Part shown: one piece after another, positions 8,712 through 17,278 of the stretch | Position numbering within the stretch: position 1 is the stretch's first letter | How the letters are laid out: each line of letters begins with the position of its first letter | Source of the DNA: GH45 sp046704385 | GTDB lineage: Bacteria > Bacteroidota > Bacteroidia > Bacteroidales > SZUA-534 | Direction of reading: 5' to 3' | DNA: 64,000 bases | Assembly: GCA_046704385.1 (NCBI GenBank) | Contig: JBJKSB010000079.1 | Coordinates: forward strand, 1-64,000 | Made by a program: the position numbers and the translations under genes | The notes under the pieces: generated by a model | Database searches by the model: none | What the model saw: the letters and a program-made list of their open reading frames with translations, nothing else | What the model was told of the DNA's origin: nothing

Positions 8712-9638
8712 TTAAAGCTCCCTAAATTGTAATGCAACCCCTTCCTTTAAGCTGTATGCTGATTGTATTATTTCCTTTATTCCTGCTAATTCAATGCAAA
8801 ATTTAGTAAAAACCATTGCCATTACAATGGTATCAACCCTAAATTCTTCTAAACCTATAACCGCTAATCTTTCTTTCCTCGATTTTAACATAAGATTTTT
8901 ATAAAGTTTATCAAAATCGGGTATAGGAATTACAGAGCTGGCCCTCTCTTGAGGGAAAACTGCGTTGGACTTCTGGTAATGCAGTATTTCGGCAAAACTA
9001 TCGAAGGCACCCGAGGAACCAACCAATTTTGTAACCGGGTATTTTTGTATAGCACTTTTTAGTGGCTGTAGTTTTTGATCAAGATAATTAATCAATTGTT
9101 CTATCTCAATTGGTAAAACCGGATCATGAGGTTTAAATTTTTCAAGTAACCTGGCTCCACCCAGAGGGAAACTTTGTTTCCAAAGTAATTTGTGATTATT
9201 GGCGATAATAAATTCATTACTTCCTCCCCCAATATCAAGTATCAGGTAGTTTTCATCGGCAAAGGTTACAGCATTTTTTACGCCGCAATAAATATATTCG
9301 GCTTCCTGTTCACCTGAAATAGGTTCGATGAAAATATTCAGATTTTTTGTCACTTTTTGAATAAATTCTTCAGCGTTTTTAGCTGACCGGATGGCTGACG
9401 TACCAAAGGCAATTTCCTTATCACATTGATATTTATCTAAAAGCAAGCGAAAATTTCCCAGCGTTTTAAAAGCCCTGTTAAAAGCCTGAACTGAAATGTA
9501 ACCATCATTCAACCCTTCTTTTCCCAGCATTACCACTGCCTTGGTATTTAACAACCACTTAACAGGTTTGTCATCCTCTACCTCAACCACCAGAATATTA
9601 AAGGTATTAGTACCTAAATCAATAACTCCAACCCTCAC
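8712..9638 (-). CDS. ppx: Ppx/GppA-family phosphatase, short form
   Basis: A 308-residue member of the exopolyphosphatase/pppGpp-phosphatase family (ASKHA fold). The phosphate-binding loop DLGTNTFN lies at residues 7-14, and the second loop DIGGGSNEF at about 138-146. Between them is the catalytic-glutamate region GEQEAEY. It has only the catalytic unit; the C-terminal HD-like half of long Ppx/GppA proteins is missing, as is common in Bacteroidota. It starts 3 bp after the ABC-permease gene ends, so the two are probably co-transcribed. Whether polyphosphate or pppGpp is the substrate cannot be told. Confidence 0.87.
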   Translation of the reverse strand: MRVGVIDLGTNTFNILVVEVEDDKPVKWLLNTKAVVMLGKEGLNDGYISVQAFNRAFKTLGNFRLLLDKYQCDKEIAFGTSAIRSAKNAEEFIQKVTKNLNIFIEPISGEQEAEYIYCGVKNAVTFADENYLILDIGGGSNEFIIANNHKLLWKQSFPLGGARLLEKFKPHDPVLPIEIEQLINYLDQKLQPLKSAIQKYPVTKLVGSSGAFDSFAEILHYQKSNAVFPQERASSVIPIPDFDKLYKNLMLKSRKERLAVIGLEEFRVDTIVMAMVFTKFCIELAGIKEIIQSAYSLKEGVALQFREL

Positions 9639-9641
9639 TTG

Positions 9642-10982
9642 TCAATTTTTATATCTCAACCATTTCCACATTTCTTTCCAGCTCGATTTTTTACCATACA
9701 TTAAAATCCCGGTACGATAAATTTTTCCTGCCAACCAAGTAAAAAGCAAAAAGGTACCAACCAATACAAACCCTGAAAGCAAAACTTCAGAATAGGGAAC
9801 CCCAAAGGGTATCCGAACCATCATTATAATAGGTGAAGTCAGTGGTATTATTGAAAACCAAAAAGCTATCGGGCTTTCCGGATTTTGGATAACATTTGCC
9901 ATTACAACTATACCCAAAATCATAGGTATTGTTATTGGAAGCATAAATTGTTGTGTTTCCGTTTCATTATCAACAGCTGAACCCACTGCGGCAAAAAGTG
10001 AAGCATATAAGAAATAACCTCCTATAAAATAAAAAACGAAAGACAGAATTATAGCTGCAAAATTAATTTTTTTAAGAGAAGACATTATATCAGCAAATTT
10101 GCTCGTAGTATCCATGTTATCAGGTGAGTGTGTCTCGAGTGAGCTTCCCGATTCCATCAAACTTTCAACTTTTACCTGTTCCTGAATTTTAGTGGTATCA
10201 GGCATTAGAATTGGCACAACTGCCGAATAAATCCCCAAAGTTAATACGGCCCACAAGGCAAACTGCGTGAGTGCCACCAAGCCCACTCCAATAATTTTTC
10301 CCAACATTAACTGGAAAGGTTTAACGGATGAAATAATTACTTCAACAATCCGATTCGTTTTTTCTTCAATAACCCCCCGCATTACCTGGGCACCACTAAA
10401 TAAAATGGTCATGTAAATTAACAGTCCAACTACATAACCGAGAATCATAGCCAGTGTAAAGTTACCTTCCTTTTCCTCCCCGGATTTTGTAATTTTTATC
10501 GACTTCACCTCAATATTAGTCTTAACAGCTTTCAACACGCTTTCGTCAATACCATAAGTTTTTAACTTATCATTTTCCAATCGCTTTTCGATAGCATTAG
10601 CAATGTGCATCTGAACTCCCAGGCTGGGCGATTTATCGGAATACAACAATACTGAATTTGGCGAACTGGCGACTAAATTACTGATATACAGCAAGGCGTA
10701 ATAATTACTGTTATAAAAATTGTCTTTGTATTTCTGGATGTTGGCATCGGGCAAATAGACGAATTTTATATAATCCGTCTCAGGAAACTGACCTAAAAAA
10801 AGCTGCGAACTATCGGCAACAGCAATAGTTTTAACTTCCGTATCCTGCATTTGAGCCAGCCATGCCGGCGCAATCATCAAGCTACCAAACAACAATGGTC
10901 CAACAATACTCATTATAAGAAATGATTTTTTTCTGATACGGGTAAGATATTCTCTTGATATAATGGTACTTATTTTATTCAT
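9642..10982 (-). CDS. ABC-2 exporter permease (NatB-like)
   Basis: A 446-residue membrane protein of the ABC-2 permease family. It has one N-terminal membrane helix (~20-42), a large extracytoplasmic domain (~45-175), then a block of five or six helices. The segment FSGAQVMRGVIEEKTNRIVEVIISS is the conserved coupling region (about residues 195-220), and VKPFQLMLGKIIGVG follows it. It pairs with the ATPase encoded 35 bp upstream, giving a NatAB-type exporter. The substrate is not known; Na+ export is the family prototype but is not proven here. Confidence 0.88.
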   Translation of the reverse strand: MNKISTIISREYLTRIRKKSFLIMSIVGPLLFGSLMIAPAWLAQMQDTEVKTIAVADSSQLFLGQFPETDYIKFVYLPDANIQKYKDNFYNSNYYALLYISNLVASSPNSVLLYSDKSPSLGVQMHIANAIEKRLENDKLKTYGIDESVLKAVKTNIEVKSIKITKSGEEKEGNFTLAMILGYVVGLLIYMTILFSGAQVMRGVIEEKTNRIVEVIISSVKPFQLMLGKIIGVGLVALTQFALWAVLTLGIYSAVVPILMPDTTKIQEQVKVESLMESGSSLETHSPDNMDTTSKFADIMSSLKKINFAAIILSFVFYFIGGYFLYASLFAAVGSAVDNETETQQFMLPITIPMILGIVVMANVIQNPESPIAFWFSIIPLTSPIIMMVRIPFGVPYSEVLLSGFVLVGTFLLFTWLAGKIYRTGILMYGKKSSWKEMWKWLRYKN

Positions 10983-11017
10983 GATAAATATTTTTACAAT
11001 GTGAAAAACCAGGTTAA

Positions 11018-11932
11018 TTAGTTATTGCTCTCAACTACTCTGATAAAGATGTCATCCATGCTGGGTATAACCTCGCTAAATGACGTAATGACCACCTTAG
11101 GCAATAATAATTTAATAAAGTCATTACTATCACCCGATATCAATTCACCTTTAAGGTAATTTGAGGAGTGATTTTCCTTATGTTCAATTACGGTAATTTT
11201 TCCATCCACAAGGTCTTTAACCATATCAGCATTTCCAATATAATGGCATTCAAACAAATTGGTTTTGAATTGTTGTTTTATTTCATCAACGGAACCTTCA
11301 AGAATTTTCTCCGAGCGATTTATTAAGGCTATATCGTCGCAAATAGCTTCAACAGATGCCATATTATGGGTTGAAAAAATTACTGTGCTGCCTTTTTCTT
11401 TAAGTGTCAGGATTTCATTTTTTAATAAATTTGCATTGATAGGGTCGAAACCACTGAAGGGTTCATCAAAAATCAATAATTCAGGTTCATGAATTATTGT
11501 AACAATAAATTGTACCTTTTGCTGCATTCCTTTGGAAAGCTCTTCAATTTTTTTATCCCACCAGGGCTGAATTTCAAATTTCTGAAACCAATATCTGAGT
11601 TTATTTATGGCATCATTCCGAGTCATACCTTTTAATCGTGCCAGGTAAATAGCCTGCTCACCAACCTTCATCTTTTTATAAAGCCCCCGCTCTTCCGGCA
11701 AATATCCGATATTTTGATTATCAGTTCCCTGCAGAGGTCTGTTTTTAAAGATCAATGTTCCGGAATCCGGAGCAGTAATCTGATTTATTATTCTGATGAG
11801 TGTTGTTTTACCAGCTCCGTTCGGCCCCAGCAAACCAAATATTTTCCCACTTGGGACATTTATGCTTACATTATTTAAGGCTTTGTGGTTGGCAAATTGC
11901 TTTGTGATGTCGTTAGCCTGAAAGATATTCAT
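11018..11932 (-). CDS. ABC exporter ATP-binding protein (NatA-like)
   Basis: A 304-residue ATPase that would power the permease encoded next to it. Walker A GPNGAGKT is at 36-43, the signature LSKGMQQK at 132-139 and Walker B LLIFDEP at 152-158, with the switch His in FSTHN shortly after. The C-terminal ~80 residues form the extra domain found in NatA-like exporter ATPases (DUF4162 type). First gene of a minus-strand run: ATPase, permease, ppx, then the NtrC-type regulator. Confidence 0.9.
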   Translation of the reverse strand: MNIFQANDITKQFANHKALNNVSINVPSGKIFGLLGPNGAGKTTLIRIINQITAPDSGTLIFKNRPLQGTDNQNIGYLPEERGLYKKMKVGEQAIYLARLKGMTRNDAINKLRYWFQKFEIQPWWDKKIEELSKGMQQKVQFIVTIIHEPELLIFDEPFSGFDPINANLLKNEILTLKEKGSTVIFSTHNMASVEAICDDIALINRSEKILEGSVDEIKQQFKTNLFECHYIGNADMVKDLVDGKITVIEHKENHSSNYLKGELISGDSNDFIKLLLPKVVITSFSEVIPSMDDIFIRVVESNN

Positions 11933-12024
11933 GATTCAAAAAGAATTTTGTTTATTAATTTTTAGTGTTAGACGAATAATCAATAAAAAGTTACAATATT
12001 CAAATAAACTGATTTTGGACGAGG

Positions 12025-12032
12025 CAAAAATA
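12025..12032 (-). promoter_or_regulatory. -7 box candidate for the ABC exporter operon
   Basis: TATTTTTG on the minus strand fits TAnnTTTG exactly. It lies about 93 bp upstream of the ATPase start. No clear -33 TTG is visible. Confidence 0.35.
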
Positions 12033-12216
12033 AACGAGATTTCAATAATAACTGAATAATTTTTGTAAAATAATGCTATATAGGTTTAATTATTTTTATG
12101 AATTTTTAAGCGAATCAATAATAAGGTAAGCATTCATAAATATGAGTTAATTCAAGGCATTTTATCTATTTTACATATCCCTTCAAAAAAATCTGCCTTT
12201 TAAAAAAAAAACAATA

Positions 12217-12224
12217 TATTTGCG
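12217..12224 (+). promoter_or_regulatory. -7 box candidate for secDF
   Basis: TATATTTG fits TAnnTTTG exactly, 50 bp upstream of the ATG. The -33 region is T-rich but has no clean TTG. Confidence 0.45.
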
Positions 12225-12273
12225 CGATTATCACAAGATAGTGTAGTTAGGAAAATAATAAAATATAAAACAA

Positions 12274-15200
12274 ATGCAGAATAAAGGAGCTATCAGATTT
12301 GTTGCTATTATGTTTGCCCTGGTATGTTTTTACCAGCTTTGGTTTACTGTAGAAACAGCAAAAGTGGAGAAGCAGGCCAAGGAATATGCTCAAGGTGATT
12401 TAAAAAAGGAAAATTCATATCTTGATTCAGTTTCTTCAGTACCTGTTTATAACTTTTTATTTATCAAACAGTTCACCTACCGCGACGTTAAAGATCGTGA
12501 AATTAACCTGGGTCTTGACCTTAAAGGTGGTATGAACGTTATTCTTGAAGTTTCAGTAGTTGATGTAATCAGGGCGCTGTCAAACTATAGCACAGACACA
12601 ACTTTCAACAAGGCCATTGCAATGGCTAAAAAAGCACAAGTTAAAAATGGACAGGTAAGCTTTGTTAACCTATTTGGTCAGGCTTTTGAAAAACTTGACC
12701 CTAACGGAAAACTGGCCGCCATATTTAATACCATTGAATTAAAAGATAAAATCAGTTTCAGTTCTACTAATGAAGAAGTTCTTGCCGTTTTAAGAACTGA
12801 GGCAGAATCTGCAATTAGTAACTCTTTTAATATTTTACGTACCCGTATTGATAAATTTGGTGTTACACAACCAAACATTCAGCAATTAGGAACTTCAGGA
12901 CGAATTCTGGTTGAATTACCAGGCGTAAAAGATCCTGAAAGGGTTCGTAAATTACTTCAGGGTACTGCCAATCTGGAATTCTGGGAAACCTATGAAAATT
13001 CTGAGATTGTTCAGTATTTATACCAGGCCAACACAAAAATCAAAGAGATTCTTGATGCTAAAGCAGCCCTGAAAACTGAAGATAAAAAACCTGAAGCCAA
13101 AGCAGCAGTCAAACCTGAGACAAAAGCCTCAGTAGCTCCGGCTGAAAAAGATACAACCAAATCAAACGAACCTTCATTAATTCAACAGTTAGAACGTGAT
13201 TCAACTGCTGTTGATACAAATGCAAATATGGCTAAAGACATGAATAAAGATTTTCCTTTATTCGCAGTATTACAACCACGTTTTAGCCGTGACAACCAAC
13301 CACTGCCAGGGGCAGCCATTGGTTATGCACAATTTAAAGATACTGCAAAGGTTGATGCTTACCTGTCAATGCCACAGGTTCGCAGCTTATTCCCACGTAC
13401 TTTGAAATTAATTTGGGGTGTAAAACCAATAGATAAAGCCGGACAATTTTTTGAGCTGTTTGCTATTAAAGTAACTACTCGTGACGGACGTGCTCCTCTT
13501 GAAGGCGACGTAATAACCAATGCACGTAAGGAATATGCCCAGGGTCGTGGTGATGCTGAAGTTACCATGAGTATGAATGCCGAAGGTGCAAAAACATGGG
13601 CTCGTTTAACCGGCAATAATGTTGGCCGCGCCATTGCTATTGTGCTTGATGGTTATGTTTATTCAGCTCCAACCGTAAACGGTGAGATTAAAGGCGGACA
13701 CTCTTCAATTACAGGTGGGTTCAGTGTAACAGAAGCTGAAGACCTTGCCAATATTTTAAAATCAGGTAAAATGCCGGCTCCTGCAACAATTGAACAGGAA
13801 ACTATTGTAGGTCCTTCGCTGGGTAAAGAAGCTATACATAAAGGTTTAATTTCCTTCATTATTGCTTTTATTTCCATAATTCTATTTATGGTTATTTATT
13901 ACTCTAAGGCAGGATGGGCAGCCAACGTGGCTCTATTTGTAAACGTATTCTTTATTATGGGGGTACTCGCATCATTAGGAGCGGTATTGACCTTACCCGG
14001 TATTGCCGGTATTGTGCTAACTCTGGGTATGGCGGTTGATGCCAACGTTCTTATTAATGAAAGGATCAGGGAAGAGTTGGCTGCCGGTAAAGGGCTTAAA
14101 CTAGCAGTAAAAGACGGATACCAAAATGCTTATTCAGCAATTATTGACTCAAACGTAACTACATTGTTGACTGCATTGATTTTAGGTTACTTTGGAAAAG
14201 GTCCTATCCATGGATTTGCAGTTACCCTGGGAATTGGTATTCTTTCATCATTATTTTCGGCAATTTTCATTACCCGTCTGATTTACGAACGTCAGCTTAA
14301 AACAAATAAAAGACTTGTATTTTCAAATAAATTCAGTCAGAACCTGTTTAGCAATGTTAAATTCGATTGGTTAGGTAATAGAAAATATTTTTACATTTTC
14401 TCATCAGTAATGATCTTAGTAAGCATTACATCTATAGCTACTCGCGGATTTAACCAAAGCGTAGACTTTACCGGTGGTAGAACGTTTATCGTACGATTTG
14501 ACAAACCAGTCAATACAAACGAGGTACAAAATGCTTTAACAACCACTCTTAATACAACACCTGAAGTTAAAACCTTTGGTTCCAGTGAGGAAATTAAAAT
14601 TACCACCAAATATCTGATCAAAGAAGAAACAGCACCAAGCGATGCTGTTGCCTATACCAAACAATTATTAAATGGTGAAGAACCAACTATTGACGATGTG
14701 GTGGAAGCCAAATTATATGAAGGATTAAAAGATAAATTTTTACCGGAAGGTACCTCTTTCAAGGACTTTATACATAATTACAGAATGAGTTCTGAAAAAG
14801 TGGGTCCAACTATTGCAGGCGATATTAAAGCATCCGCTGTTTACTCAGTAATTTTTGCTTTACTTGTAATATTTATTTATATCCTGTTTCGTTTCCGCAA
14901 CTGGCAGTATGGACTTGGTGCTATTGTGGCATTAACACACGATGTTATTTTTGTTCTTGGTGTTTACTCCATGTTTAAAGATATAATGCCTTTTTCTATG
15001 TCGATTGACCAGGCATTTATAGCGTCAATTCTTACCGTTGTAGGTTATTCAATTAATGACACGGTGGTAGTTTACGACAGGATCAGGGAGTTCTTTGGAT
15101 TGCATAATAAATGGACCAAATACGATGTTATTAATGCAGGTATGAACAGTACGTTAAGCCGTACTATGATTACAGCCGGTACTACGTTGATTGTATTACT

Positions 15201-15345
15201 TGTAATGTTCATCCTTGGTGGTGAAATTATCCGTGGATTCATCTTTGCCATGTTAATTGGTATCTTTATTGGTACTTACTCATCTGTAGCTGTTGCATCA
15301 CCAATTATGTTCGATACGCTTAAAAAAAGTGAGAAAAAGAAATAG
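12274..15345 (+). CDS. secDF: Fused protein translocase subunit SecDF
   Basis: A 1023-residue fusion of SecD and SecF, the RND-type proton-driven pair that helps pull secreted proteins through SecYEG. The SecD half has an N-terminal membrane helix, then LGLDLKGGMNV (79-89), a periplasmic P1 region and six helices with GMAVDANVLINERIREE near residue 590. The SecF half follows with SVDFTGGR near 730 and SINDTVVVYDRIREF near 930, the acidic membrane residues of the proton path. A Lys/Ala/Pro-rich insert at about 270-310 interrupts the SecD periplasmic part; such low-complexity inserts are common in Bacteroidota SecD. Monocistronic, with a strong terminator. Confidence 0.96.
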   Translation: MQNKGAIRFVAIMFALVCFYQLWFTVETAKVEKQAKEYAQGDLKKENSYLDSVSSVPVYNFLFIKQFTYRDVKDREINLGLDLKGGMNVILEVSVVDVIRALSNYSTDTTFNKAIAMAKKAQVKNGQVSFVNLFGQAFEKLDPNGKLAAIFNTIELKDKISFSSTNEEVLAVLRTEAESAISNSFNILRTRIDKFGVTQPNIQQLGTSGRILVELPGVKDPERVRKLLQGTANLEFWETYENSEIVQYLYQANTKIKEILDAKAALKTEDKKPEAKAAVKPETKASVAPAEKDTTKSNEPSLIQQLERDSTAVDTNANMAKDMNKDFPLFAVLQPRFSRDNQPLPGAAIGYAQFKDTAKVDAYLSMPQVRSLFPRTLKLIWGVKPIDKAGQFFELFAIKVTTRDGRAPLEGDVITNARKEYAQGRGDAEVTMSMNAEGAKTWARLTGNNVGRAIAIVLDGYVYSAPTVNGEIKGGHSSITGGFSVTEAEDLANILKSGKMPAPATIEQETIVGPSLGKEAIHKGLISFIIAFISIILFMVIYYSKAGWAANVALFVNVFFIMGVLASLGAVLTLPGIAGIVLTLGMAVDANVLINERIREELAAGKGLKLAVKDGYQNAYSAIIDSNVTTLLTALILGYFGKGPIHGFAVTLGIGILSSLFSAIFITRLIYERQLKTNKRLVFSNKFSQNLFSNVKFDWLGNRKYFYIFSSVMILVSITSIATRGFNQSVDFTGGRTFIVRFDKPVNTNEVQNALTTTLNTTPEVKTFGSSEEIKITTKYLIKEETAPSDAVAYTKQLLNGEEPTIDDVVEAKLYEGLKDKFLPEGTSFKDFIHNYRMSSEKVGPTIAGDIKASAVYSVIFALLVIFIYILFRFRNWQYGLGAIVALTHDVIFVLGVYSMFKDIMPFSMSIDQAFIASILTVVGYSINDTVVVYDRIREFFGLHNKWTKYDVINAGMNSTLSRTMITAGTTLIVLLVMFILGGEIIRGFIFAMLIGIFIGTYSSVAVASPIMFDTLKKSEKKK

Positions 15346-15361
15346 ATAATAAAATATTCAT

Positions 15362-15395
15362 AAAAATAGCCTGGTTATCACCAGGCTATTTTTTT
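15362..15395 (+). terminator. Rho-independent terminator after secDF
   Basis: Perfect 10-bp stem AATAGCCTGG (15365-15374) and CCAGGCTATT (15381-15390), followed by more T, 16 bp after the stop codon. Confidence 0.9.
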
Positions 15396-15516
15396 ATAAA
15401 CTTTCTTTTAAAATTCATAATGATTGATGCAAGCCGTTGTTGTTACAATCAGTTAATCTTCAATCCGATTGAAACATTTTTAATATATTTACGTCTCCTG
15501 TTTTTAGCTGTTCCAT

Positions 15517-16449
15517 ATGAGTAACATACTTTTCGTACTTATTGGTTTTATAGCGCTCTTTTTAAGCGGTAGATACCTCGTAACAGGAAGTGTACAACTC
15601 GCCGGATTTTTCAAAATTCCCACCCTGGTTGTTGGATTGACCATTGTTTCGTTTGGTACCTCAGCCCCGGAATTATTGGTTAGTTTAAAAGCTGCACTGA
15701 CAAATCATCCTGATATTGCCATGGGAAATGTTGTTGGTAGTAACATCAGTAATATTGCCCTTGTACTGGGAATTACAGCACTGGTTTTTCCAATTCCGGT
15801 ATCACGAAAAATTAAACAAACCGACTGGCCCGTAATGATGGTTTCAGGTATTTTATTGTATCTGTTTGCTGCTAATGGCTCTCTAATTTGGTGGGAAGGA
15901 TTAATTTTTGTCCTGTTACTGTCCTCCTATAATATTTTCCTTATTAAAAAAGGCAAAAAAAATGAGACTTCTGGAGAAATCAAGGTAACTATGGCCTGGT
16001 ACTGGGCTCTGCTAATAATAGCAGTCAGCTGCACGGGTTTGGTTTTTGGCGCTGATTGGCTGGTTAAAGGAGCATCGGGACTGGCCCGCAATTTTGGGGT
16101 TGATGAACGAATAATTTCTGTATCGATAATTGCTTTTGGCACCAGCGTTCCTGAGCTGGCAACCTCAATAGTTGCTGCATTGCATAAAGAAACCGATATT
16201 AGCATCGGTAATATTATTGGATCGAATATTTTTAATATAGCAGGTATTCTCGGTATAACTTCACTGATAACACCAGTACCGATAAACCGGGAAATCTTAA
16301 GTTCAGATATGATCTGGATGTTGGCCATATCGTTACTTTTATTCATTTTAATGATGGGAAAAAGGAAACAGCTTGGCCGGATAAATGGCATCATTTTAAT
16401 CTTAACCTATAGTTTATATCTTTACATTTTATTAAGCCATGGCTTATGA
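15517..16449 (+). CDS. Ca2+/Na+ antiporter, CaCA family (YrbG-like)
   Basis: A 310-residue inner-membrane cation exchanger with ten or so hydrophobic helices. The two inverted alpha-repeats are plain: GTSAPELLVS followed by GNVVGSNISNIALVLG near residues 48-90, and GTSVPELATS followed by GNIIGSNIFNIAGILG near 209-245. These carry the ion-binding acidic and asparagine residues. Its stop overlaps the start of the next gene by 4 bp (ATGA), so it is translationally coupled to the ABC ATPase. That pairing is unlikely to be functional in the transport itself. Confidence 0.92.
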   Translation: MSNILFVLIGFIALFLSGRYLVTGSVQLAGFFKIPTLVVGLTIVSFGTSAPELLVSLKAALTNHPDIAMGNVVGSNISNIALVLGITALVFPIPVSRKIKQTDWPVMMVSGILLYLFAANGSLIWWEGLIFVLLLSSYNIFLIKKGKKNETSGEIKVTMAWYWALLIIAVSCTGLVFGADWLVKGASGLARNFGVDERIISVSIIAFGTSVPELATSIVAALHKETDISIGNIIGSNIFNIAGILGITSLITPVPINREILSSDMIWMLAISLLLFILMMGKRKQLGRINGIILILTYSLYLYILLSHGL

Positions 16450-17102
16450 TAAAAGTTAATAACATACATAAATCGTACGGAACGGTTGAGGTTTTAAAGG
16501 GCATCAACCTTGAGATAAATAAAGCTGAAATTGTTTCAATAGTGGGTAAAAGCGGAGCAGGTAAAACCACCTTATTGCAAATAGTGGGTACTTTGTTGGA
16601 TGCCGATACGGGTACTATAATAATTAATGGAACCGAGGTTAACAAACTGAAAGAAAAAGCTCTTTCGAAATTCAGAAACCAGAACCTGGGATTTGTTTTT
16701 CAGAATCATCAGTTGTTGCCCGAGTTCACCGCTTTGGAAAATGTGATGATTCCCGGTTTAATTTCGCAGCAATCCAGGAAAAATGTTGAGAATAAAGCAA
16801 AGGAAATTTTAAATTTTCTTGATCTGGGTCACCGGCTCGACCATAAACCAAAGGAACTTTCAGGAGGTGAACAACAGCGTGTAGCGGTAGCACGGGCTTT
16901 ATTAAACGACCCGGAAGTAATCTTAGCTGACGAACCATCGGGTAATCTGGATACACAAAACAAAGAAGAACTGCACCAGCTGTTTTTCAGATTACGTGAA
17001 AAATTTAATCAAACATTTATAATTGTGACGCACGATATGGCTCTGGCTAAAATGAGTGATCGTACCATTACTATGAAAGACGGGAAAATTCAGGCAAACT
17101 AG
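16446..17102 (+). CDS. lolD: LolD-like ABC transporter ATPase
   Basis: A 218-residue ATPase of the LolD/MacB/FtsE group. Walker A is GKSGAGKT (34-41), the signature LSGGEQQR (138-145) and Walker B VILADEP (158-164), followed by SGNLD, typical of the LolD/MacB subfamily. In Bacteroidota the matching permease (LolC/E-like) is often encoded elsewhere, and none is next to this gene. It would drive release of lipoproteins from the inner membrane or a related extraction, but that depends on the unseen permease. The start overlaps the antiporter stop by 4 bp. Confidence 0.85.
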   Translation: MIKVNNIHKSYGTVEVLKGINLEINKAEIVSIVGKSGAGKTTLLQIVGTLLDADTGTIIINGTEVNKLKEKALSKFRNQNLGFVFQNHQLLPEFTALENVMIPGLISQQSRKNVENKAKEILNFLDLGHRLDHKPKELSGGEQQRVAVARALLNDPEVILADEPSGNLDTQNKEELHQLFFRLREKFNQTFIIVTHDMALAKMSDRTITMKDGKIQAN

Positions 17103-17127
17103 TGCGTTAATTAGAGTCTGTCTCTAT

Positions 17128-17174
17128 ACTCATCGGACTGAGTTGCTGATTTATAGATAAGTCATCCGATGAGT
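17128..17174 (+). repeat. Interspersed palindromic repeat, copy 1
   Basis: 47 bp. Perfect 10-bp terminal inverted repeat ACTCATCGGA/TCCGATGAGT around a 27-bp centre containing GAGTTGCTG. The reverse complement of the element at 23197-23246 aligns over its whole length. It lies between two convergent genes, 26 bp after lolD, so it may also act as a terminator. No T tract follows. Confidence 0.8.
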
Positions 17175-17278
17175 ATAATGGTACTTAGTTAAAATTTTCC
17201 CGGATTCCTGGAAAAATAAGTACTAACCTCAATGATTATTTGTAGGTAAGTAAAACCTTACTGATAAATGGTTAAGAA

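Larger units (their letters stand above)
11933..12273. other. Divergent promoter region between the ABC exporter and secDF
   Basis: About 340 bp of AT-rich DNA between diverging genes. It holds the -7 box candidates at 12025-12032 (minus) and 12217-12224 (plus). I see no ORF, tRNA or strong hairpin. Confidence 0.5.

Noticed and set aside
13359..13877. Minus-strand frames inside secDF
   Set aside because: They are shadows of a strongly coding plus-strand gene.
15927..16394. 155-residue minus-strand frame over the Ca2+/Na+ antiporter
   Set aside because: It is antisense to a conserved membrane protein; its hydrophobicity is explained by the other strand.
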